From the NCBI GenBank assembly GCA_945875585.1, contig CAMCLK010000010.1, positions 1 through 64,000 on the forward strand: DNA of 64,000 bases, read 5' to 3'. This stretch comes from Candidatus Kuenenia stuttgartensis. GTDB lineage: Bacteria; Planctomycetota; Planctomycetia; Gemmatales; Gemmataceae. The notes under the pieces were generated by a model, which was not told the DNA's origin, did not search any database, and saw only the letters and a program-made list of their open reading frames with translations. Below, piece after piece: positions 28,401 through 34,348 of this stretch. Position numbers and translations under genes: made by a program. Every line of letters begins with the position of its first letter. Within the stretch, counting starts at the first letter, position 1.

Positions 28401-28455
28401 CGCCGTGGCTGATGTCACCGACAAGGCTGTCGTGGAGAGGCGAAGGCTGGTGTAG
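19441..28455 (+). CDS. Giant planctomycete surface protein: RTX repeats, PKD/PPC, internal YD/Rhs core, C-terminal RTX
   Basis: 3004 residues. N-terminal RRLLIERLEDRVTPA matches the planctomycete extracellular (LEDRxxPA) sorting motif. Order, approximate residues: RTX Ca-binding nonapeptides (GGxGxDxU) at 180-610; a PKD domain (YGDGTGTK) at 690-780; PPC-like beta domains 780-1100; an IPT/TIG-like domain 1100-1190; a DUF6531-like entry (LGRSFDNSLSGRNTEGPFGMGW) near 1415; YD repeats about 1500-2170; a complete Rhs core ending RARFYDSDTGRFVEQDP... ISDPAGLF at 2240. An AT-rich unmatched tip occupies 2240-2385, then DPNEKTGPAGVGS and beta domains, and a final short RTX block (2860-2925). Canonical Rhs toxins end just after the core; here about 760 residues follow. 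Two RTX cassettes are near-identical duplicates. Role is probably adhesion or envelope structure; a toxin tip is possible but unproven. Confidence 0.9.
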   Translation: MKNRILGRSTRRLLIERLEDRVTPAISISVIDGNGMSAIAFTGDGTNDSLQLTVGTGGVLQHNLSGYASDADLDKNTAGVQSRTLSQISQLTIDLQGGTDSLDLTSVAVAGALVSVESLTIRLADSESSGDIAVTNSALSVTDVPAQYAYSWSGGTSVNAYGGSGANVIDCSAFNLGSVTLYGGLGNDTLLGGGLSDDLRGGEGDDVLEGNGGNDSLYGDGLYSGAGTGNDTLRGGEGNDALYGDDYYYGGTGNDVLEGGEGDDTIYGHGGQNTIVGGGGTDTARFSASQVRLTNEDLEINGVLYVGHGIESFTIDGTDGNDLIDCSSFGLGSVTLYGLGGNDRLLGGGGDDRIEGGDGDDEIDGGDGNDSLVGDASWDSRFIGNDTIRGGRGNDTIKGDNSNYWGDFGTGNDNLDGGEGDDTIVAMGGSNVMTGGLGTDNVSFTAQIVMVSNDRMVVDGVEVGSHLFETFVITGTDGNDIIDCSLFSSGIVTLYGLGGNDRLLGGGGDDRIEGGDGDDEIDGGDGNDSLVGDASWDGRFIGNDTIRGGRGNDTIKGDNSNYWGDFGTGNDNLDGGEGDDTIYGHGGNDILRGGLGRNTLNAGDGDDVLLNYSTGSLTAGNGDDRAFLLATSGNDTIVISATTVLVNGVSLPYSDLERLTIDTLGGTDTVTISGTVSLNYEIVTATPIINTGAKAVVSDGRFQRTASFRDDGDGQVWTATIDYGDGTGTKPLILNTDKTFALDHLYILPGTYQVTISVDDNSLNRGYGLFTVQANTLGTNQVAAGSIEADGASQTWQFTADSRRQYDFVVHPGVAGALRPSSPTLNWAKVTVTDMAGAVIAMAESSSSGVEIALKGLVFPNAGTYRVTVQAATSQLHATGEYVVGVYDSTPLIRSLELNRRYSGTIQTRSGNDRFLFNATAGQQVRLMLDAASSGGITYSLKGPGGWSGFSDATASSALINLPASGAYQLEVRGTAGLVRGTYGLQLEENIPAPVALGVEITGTLAGQSGAARLYRFQVDETGPLVVRLNDVSFRNLNELYLRQGVAPTRSDYDARFEGRSAPDQSIYLPRVVTGIFYALVYGDNVVESSDFSLVAQQVRLAIRSVSPASSSTAITTTLTVKGIGFVSGLSVALVAGNGTAYPATACEVDSFEQLTASFAPGTVPAGQYTLRVTALGGLVAEQAAAVTLAESGQAQFKTRLILPNAVGWHMTSQMSVEYTNTGTAPMAAPLVYFTAQVTDAAGKKYQNGLFTLDASRVSQGFWTSSLPEGFSHSIQFLASGATPGVLMPGETGSVTIYYAGWQQPWLIGRNFEFFAAPMFTTDTTPIDWAGMKESMRPARMPAAAWNVAFTNFTAQVGGTWGGLVRVLNENATYLARLGRDVRDMNDLIGYELMQARGIQPIGALGGAIDASAEAPGLTIALGRSFDNSLSGRNTEGPFGMGWQLSGGWDLRAETSADGTITISRPGSAGARIFQPDSRAGRGYFALPGDRGSISRAAGNTLVLTEAGGARVEFDAGGRVRSVTDVNGKTITATFANGRLTRLAHAGGAFVSIEYTAAGRVARMADSVGRLTTYAYDAANLHLLSATHSDGRVVRYEYVTGQGAAREHAMASITGPSGVKQVFAYDAQGRLVSTGQPDGSETTTISYDAFGTLSFSTPASDTMPASTTRRWIDHEGRVAKQQDALGAITRFEYDAQGNLARLTDSEGRVVSSTRDASGNIASVTDAMGFTTLFRHDNPLNRLTSFTDALGRTTSYGYDTKGNITTITDAAGNTDRFTVNALGDVATATNARNQTTAYAYDATGRLTQKTRPDGSLVSFTYDTRGNLQTMTDATGITRYTVDQQTDRLSRIETPDGHWLSFSYCTCGRRTGTVDDLGYALAYHYDAAGHLTSVTDSASVTQVAYAYDTNGMVRTKTLGNGVVTTYAYNANGQVLSLVNRASAGGEILSKFEYIYDIRGLRTSMTTLQGTWNYTYDDNGQLLSWRAPTGESEQYTYDALGNRLGVTTVGGASQATANTVNALNQLVFDARTNTRYEYDRDGNLVRETAGDGTVTQYTYDADNNLVRIQRGASVQTYAYNGLGQMVAATRDGNQTRYLIDPAGYGNIVAEYDSAGALAARNVHAGGLVSRSAGGTTGYFTFDVMGNTSEVTGALGAVLNRYVHAPFGTQLLAQQSFTNPFQFTGQYGVMREASGLDFMRARFYDSDTGRFVEQDPIGIRGNDFNFYRYSANIPSAISDPAGLFIPLAVLGWMAASASLNVGIEWACSDEGATAGSLARAGVGGAISEAIPGVKGVGRIGAYYFKKNIDFAVDQTAGRLTQYVVDGDGGGTPTGEDIIDGFLPIPVIKLGKCIYKNTPDNVPDPNASEMVPPVELPVPEEKESVASQDPNEKTGPAGVGSRHFVAADSRLDYRIDFENDVRATAPAQMVDITDNLNPDFDWSTLELTSVGWGDTVIAIPAGRNFFRTTVDASLSGVAFQVEVTIGIRQDSGQLYAQFLSLDPATGLPPSGTVGFLPPEDGTGRGMGFFTYSLKPRAGLPNNREIRNVAVIVFDRGEVIATNQVDPHDPSRGTDPLKEALVTIDAAAPASAMAALPAVSPSRNFTVAWSGTDGAIGSGAATYDLFVSTNGGPYAAWLTGTRETSARYPGMSGASYSFYAVATDAVGNRQTTPLRAQTVTTVTRAAELVINGAPSFVVNQSATVPGLSILDPEAGAAQMTVTVSVTQGKLTLPRRTGLRFLQNDGVADVTMKFTGTIANINAALAGMTYLSTVDTVTAPRVDFIAVRGSFTGRGSVTLAPALGRSVLVADPAVAGKKALVIQGTTGDDVITVRPVGASTTAYTVTINGVSQPVAGVTGRILVYGLGGNDMIDLSAVRIATRQDGGDGNDILRGGSAADVLFGGNGFDLLAGGLGADTLQGDAGNDLLADGTVALASVSDSWQALMALWAQSAMPTTATYTAMTSRMRFTADKAGKDTLKGLSGTDWFWSAIAGAVADVTDKAVVERRRLV
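20443..20712 (+). repeat. RTX cassette, copy 1 of a 270-bp direct repeat
   Basis: 270 bp that recur 474 bp downstream (20917-21186) with a single substitution (A20578 versus G21052, Ser to Gly). 474 is 158 codons, so the duplication keeps the frame. Confidence 0.97.
20917..21186 (+). repeat. RTX cassette, copy 2 of a 270-bp direct repeat
   Basis: Second copy of 20443-20712, differing at one base. The spacer between copies also codes RTX-adjacent sequence. The near identity points to recent duplication or gene conversion. Confidence 0.97.
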
Positions 28456-28692
28456 GTATGGCCTTTCTTGATTCTGAGTCCGCTGGAGTCGGCTTTGTAT
28501 TCCCGCGTGTAACTTCGTCTTGGCTTGGACATCTTAGACCTCAATGGCTGAGTTTACAGCCTTATTTTGGTGTCCGCTATTCGTGGGCAGGTGCGAACCA
28601 CTTCCGCGAGCTTGGCCAATTTTGGAAACTGCGGAGCCCTATTTATGTTTAAAGTGCTTGTGCTTTGGCGTGATTCGTGAAATGAATACCGC

Positions 28693-28992
28693 CAAGCAAT
28701 ATCTGTTGTTTTGTGTGATGAGGTTCATTCCGGTGGGACCGGCGTCCCGCCGGTCTTCTCCAAATTATAAAATCATACCAAGTTTTTACAACTCATACTG
28801 CCTCTTGAAATGTAAAAAAGACCGGCGCGACGCCGGTCCCACCAAGACAAGCCAACAGAATCACTGGTATCACTAATGATTCTGGCTTGTCTGTGAATTC
28901 TGGTGAGACCACGGGACGCCGCATCTCGCCAGATGCTGAATTCAGGCGATATGAAGGCCTGTTCAGACAAACGGGTCAAACCAATCCAGATC
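28693..28992. repeat. REP/MITE-like element, copy A (300 bp)
   Basis: 300-bp unit repeated at +407 bp. Inside it, 28732-28757 and 28819-28843 form a long inverted repeat of GGTGGGACCGGCGTCCCGCC type around an AT-rich spacer. Each arm is itself an 8-bp hairpin with a 3-nt loop (GACCGGCG / CGCCGGTC), as in REP/BIME elements. No coding capacity is seen. Confidence 0.85.
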
Positions 28993-29099
28993 GGCGTGGG
29001 TGCGGAAAAAGTCACGGGGTTGCCATGAAGCGGATGCTTGATTGTCAGTTTCCACGAAAGCAGCTTCAGCGGTTCGCAACCCATGGACGTCATTTGCAT
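28993..29099 (-). pseudogene. Relic of the 3' end of the TrhO-RluA fusion gene
   Basis: Read on the minus strand this 107 bp translates to MGCEPLKLLSWKLTIKHPLHG then VTFSAPTPIW, clearly matching the last residues of the gene at 29398-31206 (CCEPMKLLSWKLTLRHPLHG, VTFSAPTPIW). It lies between the two repeat elements and is more diverged from the gene than the elements are from each other. It fuses in frame into element A, so it is a dead fragment. Confidence 0.85.
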
Positions 29100-29399
29100 C
29101 AAGCAATATCTGTTGTTTTGTGTGATGCTCTTCATTCCGGTGGGACCGGCGTCCCGCCGGTCTTCTCCAATTTATAAAATCATACCAATGTTTTACAACT
29201 CATACTGCCTCTTGAAATGTCAAAAAGACCGGCGGGACGCCGGTCCCACATAGCCAAGCCAACAGATTCCATGGTCTCACTAATGATTCTGGCTTGTCTA
29301 TGAATTCTGGTGGGACTACGGGACGCCGCATCTGGCCAGATGCTGAATTCAGGCGATATGAAGGCCTGTTCAGACAAACGGGTCAAACCAATCCAGATC
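29100..29399. repeat. REP/MITE-like element, copy B (300 bp)
   Basis: Second copy of 28693-28992, offset by 407 bp, nearly identical on inspection. Its inverted repeat arms lie at 29139-29164 and 29225-29249. The right edge abuts the 3' end of the TrhO-RluA gene and supplies part of that gene's stop codon (29398-29400). Confidence 0.85.
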
Positions 29400-31206
29400 A
29401 AACTGTTGGCTGTTCCGGCAATGATGCCCAGATCGGCGTGGGTGCGGAAAAAGTCACAATATTGCCATGAAGAGGATGCCTCAATGTTAATTTCCACGAC
29501 AGTAACTTCATCGGTTCACAGCACATCGACTTCGTTTGCACCTCGCCCAGTTGACGTTCTGGCAGGTACATCGAATCGCCTGCAATGGGCCAGCCAAGGT
29601 GCCAGAGGTGAACCCGTATCTGATTGGTCCGACCCGTACGCGGAGTCACCACCAGCAGGGACGAGCCATCCGGAAAATGCTCCAACACTTCGAATTCTGT
29701 CAGGGCAGGCAGTCCTGAAACTGGGTCAATGGTGCGCGATCCACAGGGGCCGGCATTGGTGGCAATGGGGGTGTCGCAGCGGAAATAGTGTTCTGGTGGA
29801 TGACCGATGACTCGCGCCAGATAACGTTTTTCCACCACACCTTGTTCGAATTGCGGTTGAAGTACCTGTGCGAATGCGCGGGTGCGGGTGAAAATGGCAA
29901 GGCCCGATGTGTTGGCATCGAGGCGGTGGGCAGGTCGCGGTTTCTGCGGAGCATAAACTTCCTTGAGAAACCACTCCAGCGTGTTGCGATGAAAACGGCC
30001 ACTCGGGTGCATCGGCAGGGGTGCGGGCTTATTGATCACAATCAACGCTGAGTCTTCGTGCAGGATTTCAATGGCTGTATTCACATCCGGTTCACACTGC
30101 AGGCGTTCACGTGTGAAGGCGCGCTCTCCCGCGCGTACCTTGTAGGAAGGCTGCAACGGTTTACGGTTGGAATCGACGATATCTTCTGCCTTAAATTTGG
30201 CGAGCCATTCTTCTTTGGAAACATGGTCGAACAGGTCGCACAGACAATCGAGTATGGCCCAACCGTCGTGGCGAGCATGAATATTGAGTGGCCTGAAATT
30301 GTCTTGTGGCATTTTTCCGGGAAGTGGCGTGGTGACCTGCTTCAGGTGTTCACGGTGCTTTTCCAAAGCAAGGACCTGCTGTTCTTCGGGTGATTGGTAG
30401 CACCTCGGGCACGATACTCCTTCCACTGTCAACGAACTGGCGCGCTCTTCGGGTGTCAGCAGGCTTTGACAGGCGTAACACAAACCATGCCCCGATTCAT
30501 CGAGGTCGCCCGCAAGGCCAACGCGTTTGTCGAATACAAAGCATTCTCCGTGGTAATGATCGCTGCCACACTCTTCAAAATATTTCAGAATTCCGCCATC
30601 GAGCTGATAAACATGCTGAAATCCATTCTGGATCATATACGGCGCGGCTTTCTCGCAACGTATACCACCCGTGCAGAAAGTGACAATGGGTTGGTCGCGC
30701 AAAGATTCTGGCAGATTGGCCACGGCTGCCGGAAAGTCACGGAAGTGGCGCACACCTACGGGCAAGGCGTTGTTGAATGTGCCCAGATGGACTTCATAAT
30801 CGTTACGTGTGTCCAAAAGTGTTATGGGGCGCCCTTCATCGAGCCATTGCTTGAGTTCCCGGGCCGCCAGGCGGGGGGCAGGGCGGTTCACCGGGTCGAT
30901 ACCTTCCACTCCAAACGCAATGATCTCTTTTTTGATTTTAACGAGCATGCGGGTAAAGGGCTGTTCGGCGCTTTCACTGACTTTGGGTTGCAGCCTTTCA
31001 AGGCCCGGAACAGATTTCAAAAGAGTCATCAGGTGGCCAATTTCCGCGGCGGGACCCGCCACGAACAGGTTGATGCCTTCGGTACTGAGCAGAATGGTTC
31101 CCTTCAGTCCCCACGCATGACAGGCTGTTACCAGACGTTCACGCAGCGGTTTGAGCCCGTCGAGCGACGCGAACAGATAAGAAGAAATATTAGTTACAAC
31201 AGCCAC
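29398..31206 (-). CDS. Fusion of TrhO-like tRNA hydroxylase (rhodanese) and RluA-type pseudouridine synthase
   Basis: 602 residues. The N-terminal half (1-300) is a TrhO/YceA-type protein: an acylphosphatase-like start, then a rhodanese domain with Cys178 in CTGGIRCEKA, and four cysteines (243, 246, 266, 269) that could bind zinc. TrhO makes 5-hydroxyuridine at tRNA position 34. The C-terminal half (about 310-590) has an S4-like segment (KPLQPSYKVRAGERAF) and an RluA-family synthase with catalytic Asp430 in HRLDANTSG and the RTNQIRVHL motif. GTG start with GGGAG at the right distance. Both halves appear intact, so one polypeptide could perform two RNA modifications. The substrate of the synthase half is unknown. 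The extreme C-terminus borders a repeat element and may have been altered by it. Confidence 0.9.
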   Translation of the reverse strand: MAVVTNISSYLFASLDGLKPLRERLVTACHAWGLKGTILLSTEGINLFVAGPAAEIGHLMTLLKSVPGLERLQPKVSESAEQPFTRMLVKIKKEIIAFGVEGIDPVNRPAPRLAARELKQWLDEGRPITLLDTRNDYEVHLGTFNNALPVGVRHFRDFPAAVANLPESLRDQPIVTFCTGGIRCEKAAPYMIQNGFQHVYQLDGGILKYFEECGSDHYHGECFVFDKRVGLAGDLDESGHGLCYACQSLLTPEERASSLTVEGVSCPRCYQSPEEQQVLALEKHREHLKQVTTPLPGKMPQDNFRPLNIHARHDGWAILDCLCDLFDHVSKEEWLAKFKAEDIVDSNRKPLQPSYKVRAGERAFTRERLQCEPDVNTAIEILHEDSALIVINKPAPLPMHPSGRFHRNTLEWFLKEVYAPQKPRPAHRLDANTSGLAIFTRTRAFAQVLQPQFEQGVVEKRYLARVIGHPPEHYFRCDTPIATNAGPCGSRTIDPVSGLPALTEFEVLEHFPDGSSLLVVTPRTGRTNQIRVHLWHLGWPIAGDSMYLPERQLGEVQTKSMCCEPMKLLSWKLTLRHPLHGNIVTFSAPTPIWASLPEQPTV

Positions 31207-31418
31207 TGCAAATCTCCCGACTTTTCAATCGGCTGTCAGCCAGGTGTCCATTCAACACCATGCGACCTGTTGCCATCCATCCGTTCTGGTTGTTAGAGCC
31301 GCGTCAGAGACAGCATCATATCACGCATAATCACCGGTTCTGAGTGGAATCTTTTCCTGTGCCACGGTGTGGGTTTCTTTAGTACATTGGCATGATTCAT
31401 CTGCTGGGGCCAAAACGC

Positions 31419-32555
31419 ATGAGAAACAATATCGGCGCGCTGTCATCCATTGTGTTGGCGTTTGTGGCGTTGCTGGCGTTTGGCCAACCCGCGCATGCCT
31501 TGGTTGTTACTCGGCCCGTACCGTATCAGGATGGCGCCACCCAACTGGAAGGCCAGCTAACCTTCGACCCTAATGGGCCTGCCAAGCGCCCGGGAGTGCT
31601 GTTGGCCCACGAACTGGGCGCATCTAGCTCTCAGGCCCAACAGAAGGCGAACCAGATCGCCTCTCTGGGTTACGTGGTTCTGTCCATCGATCTTTACGGC
31701 AAGGGTGTAACGCCGCGCGATACCGCGGATGCCGCAGCGCGTCTTGGTCTGACTGGCAACAGTCGAGCCATGGTCAGGAAGCGTGTGGCGGCAGGGCTTT
31801 CGGCCATGGGCAAGGTTTCCCAGGTCGATTCCTCGCGGCTTTCAGCCGTGGGATTTGGCACGGGTGGAACTGCAGTTCTTGAATTGGCTCGATCGAAAGC
31901 CGATTTGCAGGGCGTCGCTTGTGTGCATGGCGATCTGAATCCGATTGGGCTCGATGGCAAGAACATCGGCGCGGCGATTTTGGCTATTGTTGGAGCTGAC
32001 GACCCGTTGGTGCCCCTTCCACAAGTGGCTGCATTTGAACAGGAGATGCGTGCGGGCGGTGTCGATTGGCAGATGCTGCGTCTGGGTGGTGTGGCTGGCG
32101 ATTTTACCAATCCTCAGGCGGGCAGCGACCTCAAGAGCGGCCGAGCCTTCGACCCCGATGCCGACCAACGCGCCTTCTCGGCCATCAAGCTTTTTCTGGC
32201 GGAATGCTTTGCACCGCCCGCCAAGGCTGTTGCCACCAAGCCGCCCGCAATCGCACCAAAATCGCCCGCATCTGCCGCCCCACGGGGCGTACCCGAGAAG
32301 GCCCTGAAGGTACTTGACTATGTCGATAAAAACAGCCAGCCGATGCAAGGCTACGAAGGTGGACGAACCTTTGGTAATTTTGAGCGCCGACTTCCTCAAA
32401 CAGACCGCACCGGCAAGCGGATAAGGTATCAGGAATGGGACGTGAATCCGCTGCGTCCCGGCGTCAATCGGGGTGCGGAACGTTTGGTTACAGGGTCGGA
32501 TGGAACTGCCCATTACACCGACGATCACTACGACTCGTTCAAAAAAATCCGCTGA
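31419..32555 (+). CDS. Secreted dienelactone-hydrolase-like domain fused to guanyl-specific RNase (barnase/RNase Sa type)
   Basis: 378 residues from the ATG at 31419 (GGGG 9 bp upstream); an ATG at 31392 is the alternative. A signal peptide ends at about AHA (27). Residues about 30-270 are an alpha/beta-hydrolase of dienelactone hydrolase type (GVLLAHELGASS, VGADDPLVP). The nucleophile position of GxCxGG is Gly147 (GFGTGG), and the usual VHxFTNP histidine is replaced (VAGDFTNP), so it is probably not an active esterase. An Ala/Pro linker leads to a microbial ribonuclease domain (about 290-378) with Glu339, Arg355 and His370 aligned to the catalytic residues of RNase Sa (YxEW, RLVTG, DDHYDSF). 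The barstar-like gene 12 bp downstream confirms a toxin-inhibitor pair. Confidence 0.9.
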   Translation: MRNNIGALSSIVLAFVALLAFGQPAHALVVTRPVPYQDGATQLEGQLTFDPNGPAKRPGVLLAHELGASSSQAQQKANQIASLGYVVLSIDLYGKGVTPRDTADAAARLGLTGNSRAMVRKRVAAGLSAMGKVSQVDSSRLSAVGFGTGGTAVLELARSKADLQGVACVHGDLNPIGLDGKNIGAAILAIVGADDPLVPLPQVAAFEQEMRAGGVDWQMLRLGGVAGDFTNPQAGSDLKSGRAFDPDADQRAFSAIKLFLAECFAPPAKAVATKPPAIAPKSPASAAPRGVPEKALKVLDYVDKNSQPMQGYEGGRTFGNFERRLPQTDRTGKRIRYQEWDVNPLRPGVNRGAERLVTGSDGTAHYTDDHYDSFKKIR

Positions 32556-32567
32556 ACAGGAGCCACC

Positions 32568-32909
32568 ATGATCATCCGGATCGACGCGCGCGCCTTGGTT
32601 GATGGCAGCGCCCTCCACAAGGCTCTTGCTGAAGCCTTTGGTTTTCTTCCCACCTATGGCCGAAACCTCGACGCGCTTATCGATTGTTTGGGTGCCCTCG
32701 ATAATCCCAAGGCTGGAATGTCGCGTGTTCAGGTGTTTCCCGGACAGGTTTTGTTGCTGGTGATCGATCACGTTGACGACTGCGGCGCGACTATTTCAGG
32801 CGTGAAGGCGCAGATCAGGGTGCTGTCTGATGTGGTGGCATTTGTGAATTTTCGCAGGCTCGAGCAGGGGCAAGGCCCGGTTCTGGCATTGGCGCATGAG
32901 CCTATTTGA
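32568..32909 (+). CDS. Barstar-family ribonuclease inhibitor
   Basis: 113 residues, cytoplasmic, no signal peptide. The barstar signature is clear: GFLPTYGRNLDALIDCL, with Asp35 and Asp39 at the positions that contact the RNase active site in barstar. AGGAG lies just before the ATG. It immediately follows the secreted RNase fusion, so it should neutralise enzyme that folds before export. The downstream sulfite-oxidase-like gene begins 20 bp later, implying one transcript. Confidence 0.92.
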   Translation: MIIRIDARALVDGSALHKALAEAFGFLPTYGRNLDALIDCLGALDNPKAGMSRVQVFPGQVLLLVIDHVDDCGATISGVKAQIRVLSDVVAFVNFRRLEQGQGPVLALAHEPI

Positions 32910-32929
32910 AACTGTTATGGGGTGCATTT

Positions 32930-34165
32930 GTGAACAACAAATCGTTTCTGGAGGAACATGCCCGGCTGACCCGGCGCTATTTCATGGGGCTGGTTACCGC
33001 TGGCGGATTACTGTCGGGTGCAGAAGCTTTGGCTGTCACTCAGGAAAACACCAAGAAAGTGAAACCGGAAAAGGCCGGCGCCCGTCCGGAGCCATACTTT
33101 ACCCCCTCCATGAATTTTCGTGATGTGTCGCGTGGCAAGCCGCTCCCGCACTCCTTGCCAGACGAGAAAAAACGTGAAGTTGGTCTAACCAGAGATACTT
33201 GGCGGCTGGAAGTATTGGCAGACCCGGATCATCCAGCGAAAATCGGCAATCCTTTGACACGGGCAACCAACAACGCGCTCGATTTTGCCGGTCTATTGAA
33301 GCTAGGTGAAAAGCACACCATCCGTTTTGCCAAGGTCATGACGTGTCTGAATTTGGGGTGCCCGCTTGGCATGGGGTTGTGGGAAGGCGTAGCCTTGCGC
33401 GATGTTGTCTGGCTGGCTCAGCCCGAGGATAAGCTGAGACGTGTTTTTTACCATGGTTACCACAACAACGACCCCAAGCAGGTGTTTCGCAGTTCGCTGC
33501 CAGTCGGACGCGTTCTCGAAGATCCGCCCGGTTTGCCTCCAGTGATTCTCTGTTACAAATTGAATGGAGAATGGCTTGATTCGGAGCGTGGTGGCCCAGT
33601 CCGCATGGTGGTACCGGAAGATTACGGATTCAAATCGGTCAAGTGGCTCAGCCACCTGTTCCTAACCAACCTTGCCACTTCCAACGATACGTATGCCGAC
33701 CAAGGCAACGATGTTGATAGCCCCATGAAAACGTTTGCCGCCACGCTATCGATTCCCCGGACCATCAAGGCGGGCGAGGCTCTTGCAGTAACCGGCTATG
33801 CCCAAGTTGGAATTTCCGGGCTTTCAAAAGTACAGGTCTCGCTGGAACCTGCGACCCCTGCCAAAACGGTAAATAACATTTGGAAAGATGCGGAACTGCT
33901 GAGCGCTCCAGCCCGTTGGACCGGTCTGATGGGGGAAACAATCCTACCGGGCACTCACGGATTCGACGCGACGGGCAAACCACAATCGTGGCCTATGCGA
34001 CTGACCAACGCCCACTGGGCCACCGTGCTGCCCGGAGTGCCTGCGGGCGAGTACACGTTTCGCTGTCGAACCATCGACGCCCAAGGAATCGCGCAACCGC
34101 TTCCCCGTCCATTCCGTAACTCAGGCCATGCCAAAATTGAGACGGTGACAGTTTCAGTGCAGTAA
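32930..34165 (+). CDS. Tat-exported sulfite oxidase-like molybdopterin enzyme
   Basis: 411 residues from the GTG at 32930 with GGGG upstream; a TTG at 32906 would overlap the barstar stop. A twin-arginine motif (LTRRYFMGL) precedes a hydrophobic stretch, so it is exported folded. The central domain carries the molybdopterin-ligand cysteine region MTCLNLGCPLGMGLWEGVALRDVV. A C-terminal Mo-co dimerisation-type domain runs from about 285 (TIKAGEALAVTGYAQVG, then LPGVPAGEYTFRCRTID). It probably oxidises sulfite or a related compound, or reduces an oxidised substrate as MsrP does; the substrate is not readable. Its link to the upstream RNase/barstar pair may be only transcriptional. Confidence 0.85.
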   Translation: MNNKSFLEEHARLTRRYFMGLVTAGGLLSGAEALAVTQENTKKVKPEKAGARPEPYFTPSMNFRDVSRGKPLPHSLPDEKKREVGLTRDTWRLEVLADPDHPAKIGNPLTRATNNALDFAGLLKLGEKHTIRFAKVMTCLNLGCPLGMGLWEGVALRDVVWLAQPEDKLRRVFYHGYHNNDPKQVFRSSLPVGRVLEDPPGLPPVILCYKLNGEWLDSERGGPVRMVVPEDYGFKSVKWLSHLFLTNLATSNDTYADQGNDVDSPMKTFAATLSIPRTIKAGEALAVTGYAQVGISGLSKVQVSLEPATPAKTVNNIWKDAELLSAPARWTGLMGETILPGTHGFDATGKPQSWPMRLTNAHWATVLPGVPAGEYTFRCRTIDAQGIAQPLPRPFRNSGHAKIETVTVSVQ

Positions 34166-34348
34166 AGGTTAACTGCAATTTTGGCCATTGATCGTACTTG
34201 GTTTAACCGATTCATGAATGAATCCGGTTGTTGCTTGAATTGGCGTGCCTAGCCCACAACAATCCCAGACGGTGACCTTGCACTCGGTCTGCTGCCATGG
34301 GATTTTAATAAAGAGCCCTCCCACCCAGATTTCATGGGGTTTATTTTC

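Larger units (their letters stand above)
28456..29397. other. Gene-free repeat zone between two convergent genes
   Basis: 942 bp with no supported gene. About 235 bp of unassigned sequence is followed by a 407-bp tandem arrangement: element A (28693-28992), a 107-bp relic of the neighbouring gene's 3' end (28993-29099), then element B (29100-29399). Short frames in this zone are read through the repeats and are not credible. Confidence 0.85.

Noticed and set aside
28773-29497. Short minus-strand frames containing LTRLSEQAFISPEF
   Set aside because: Read through the repeat elements and gene relic; duplicated non-coding sequence rather than genes.
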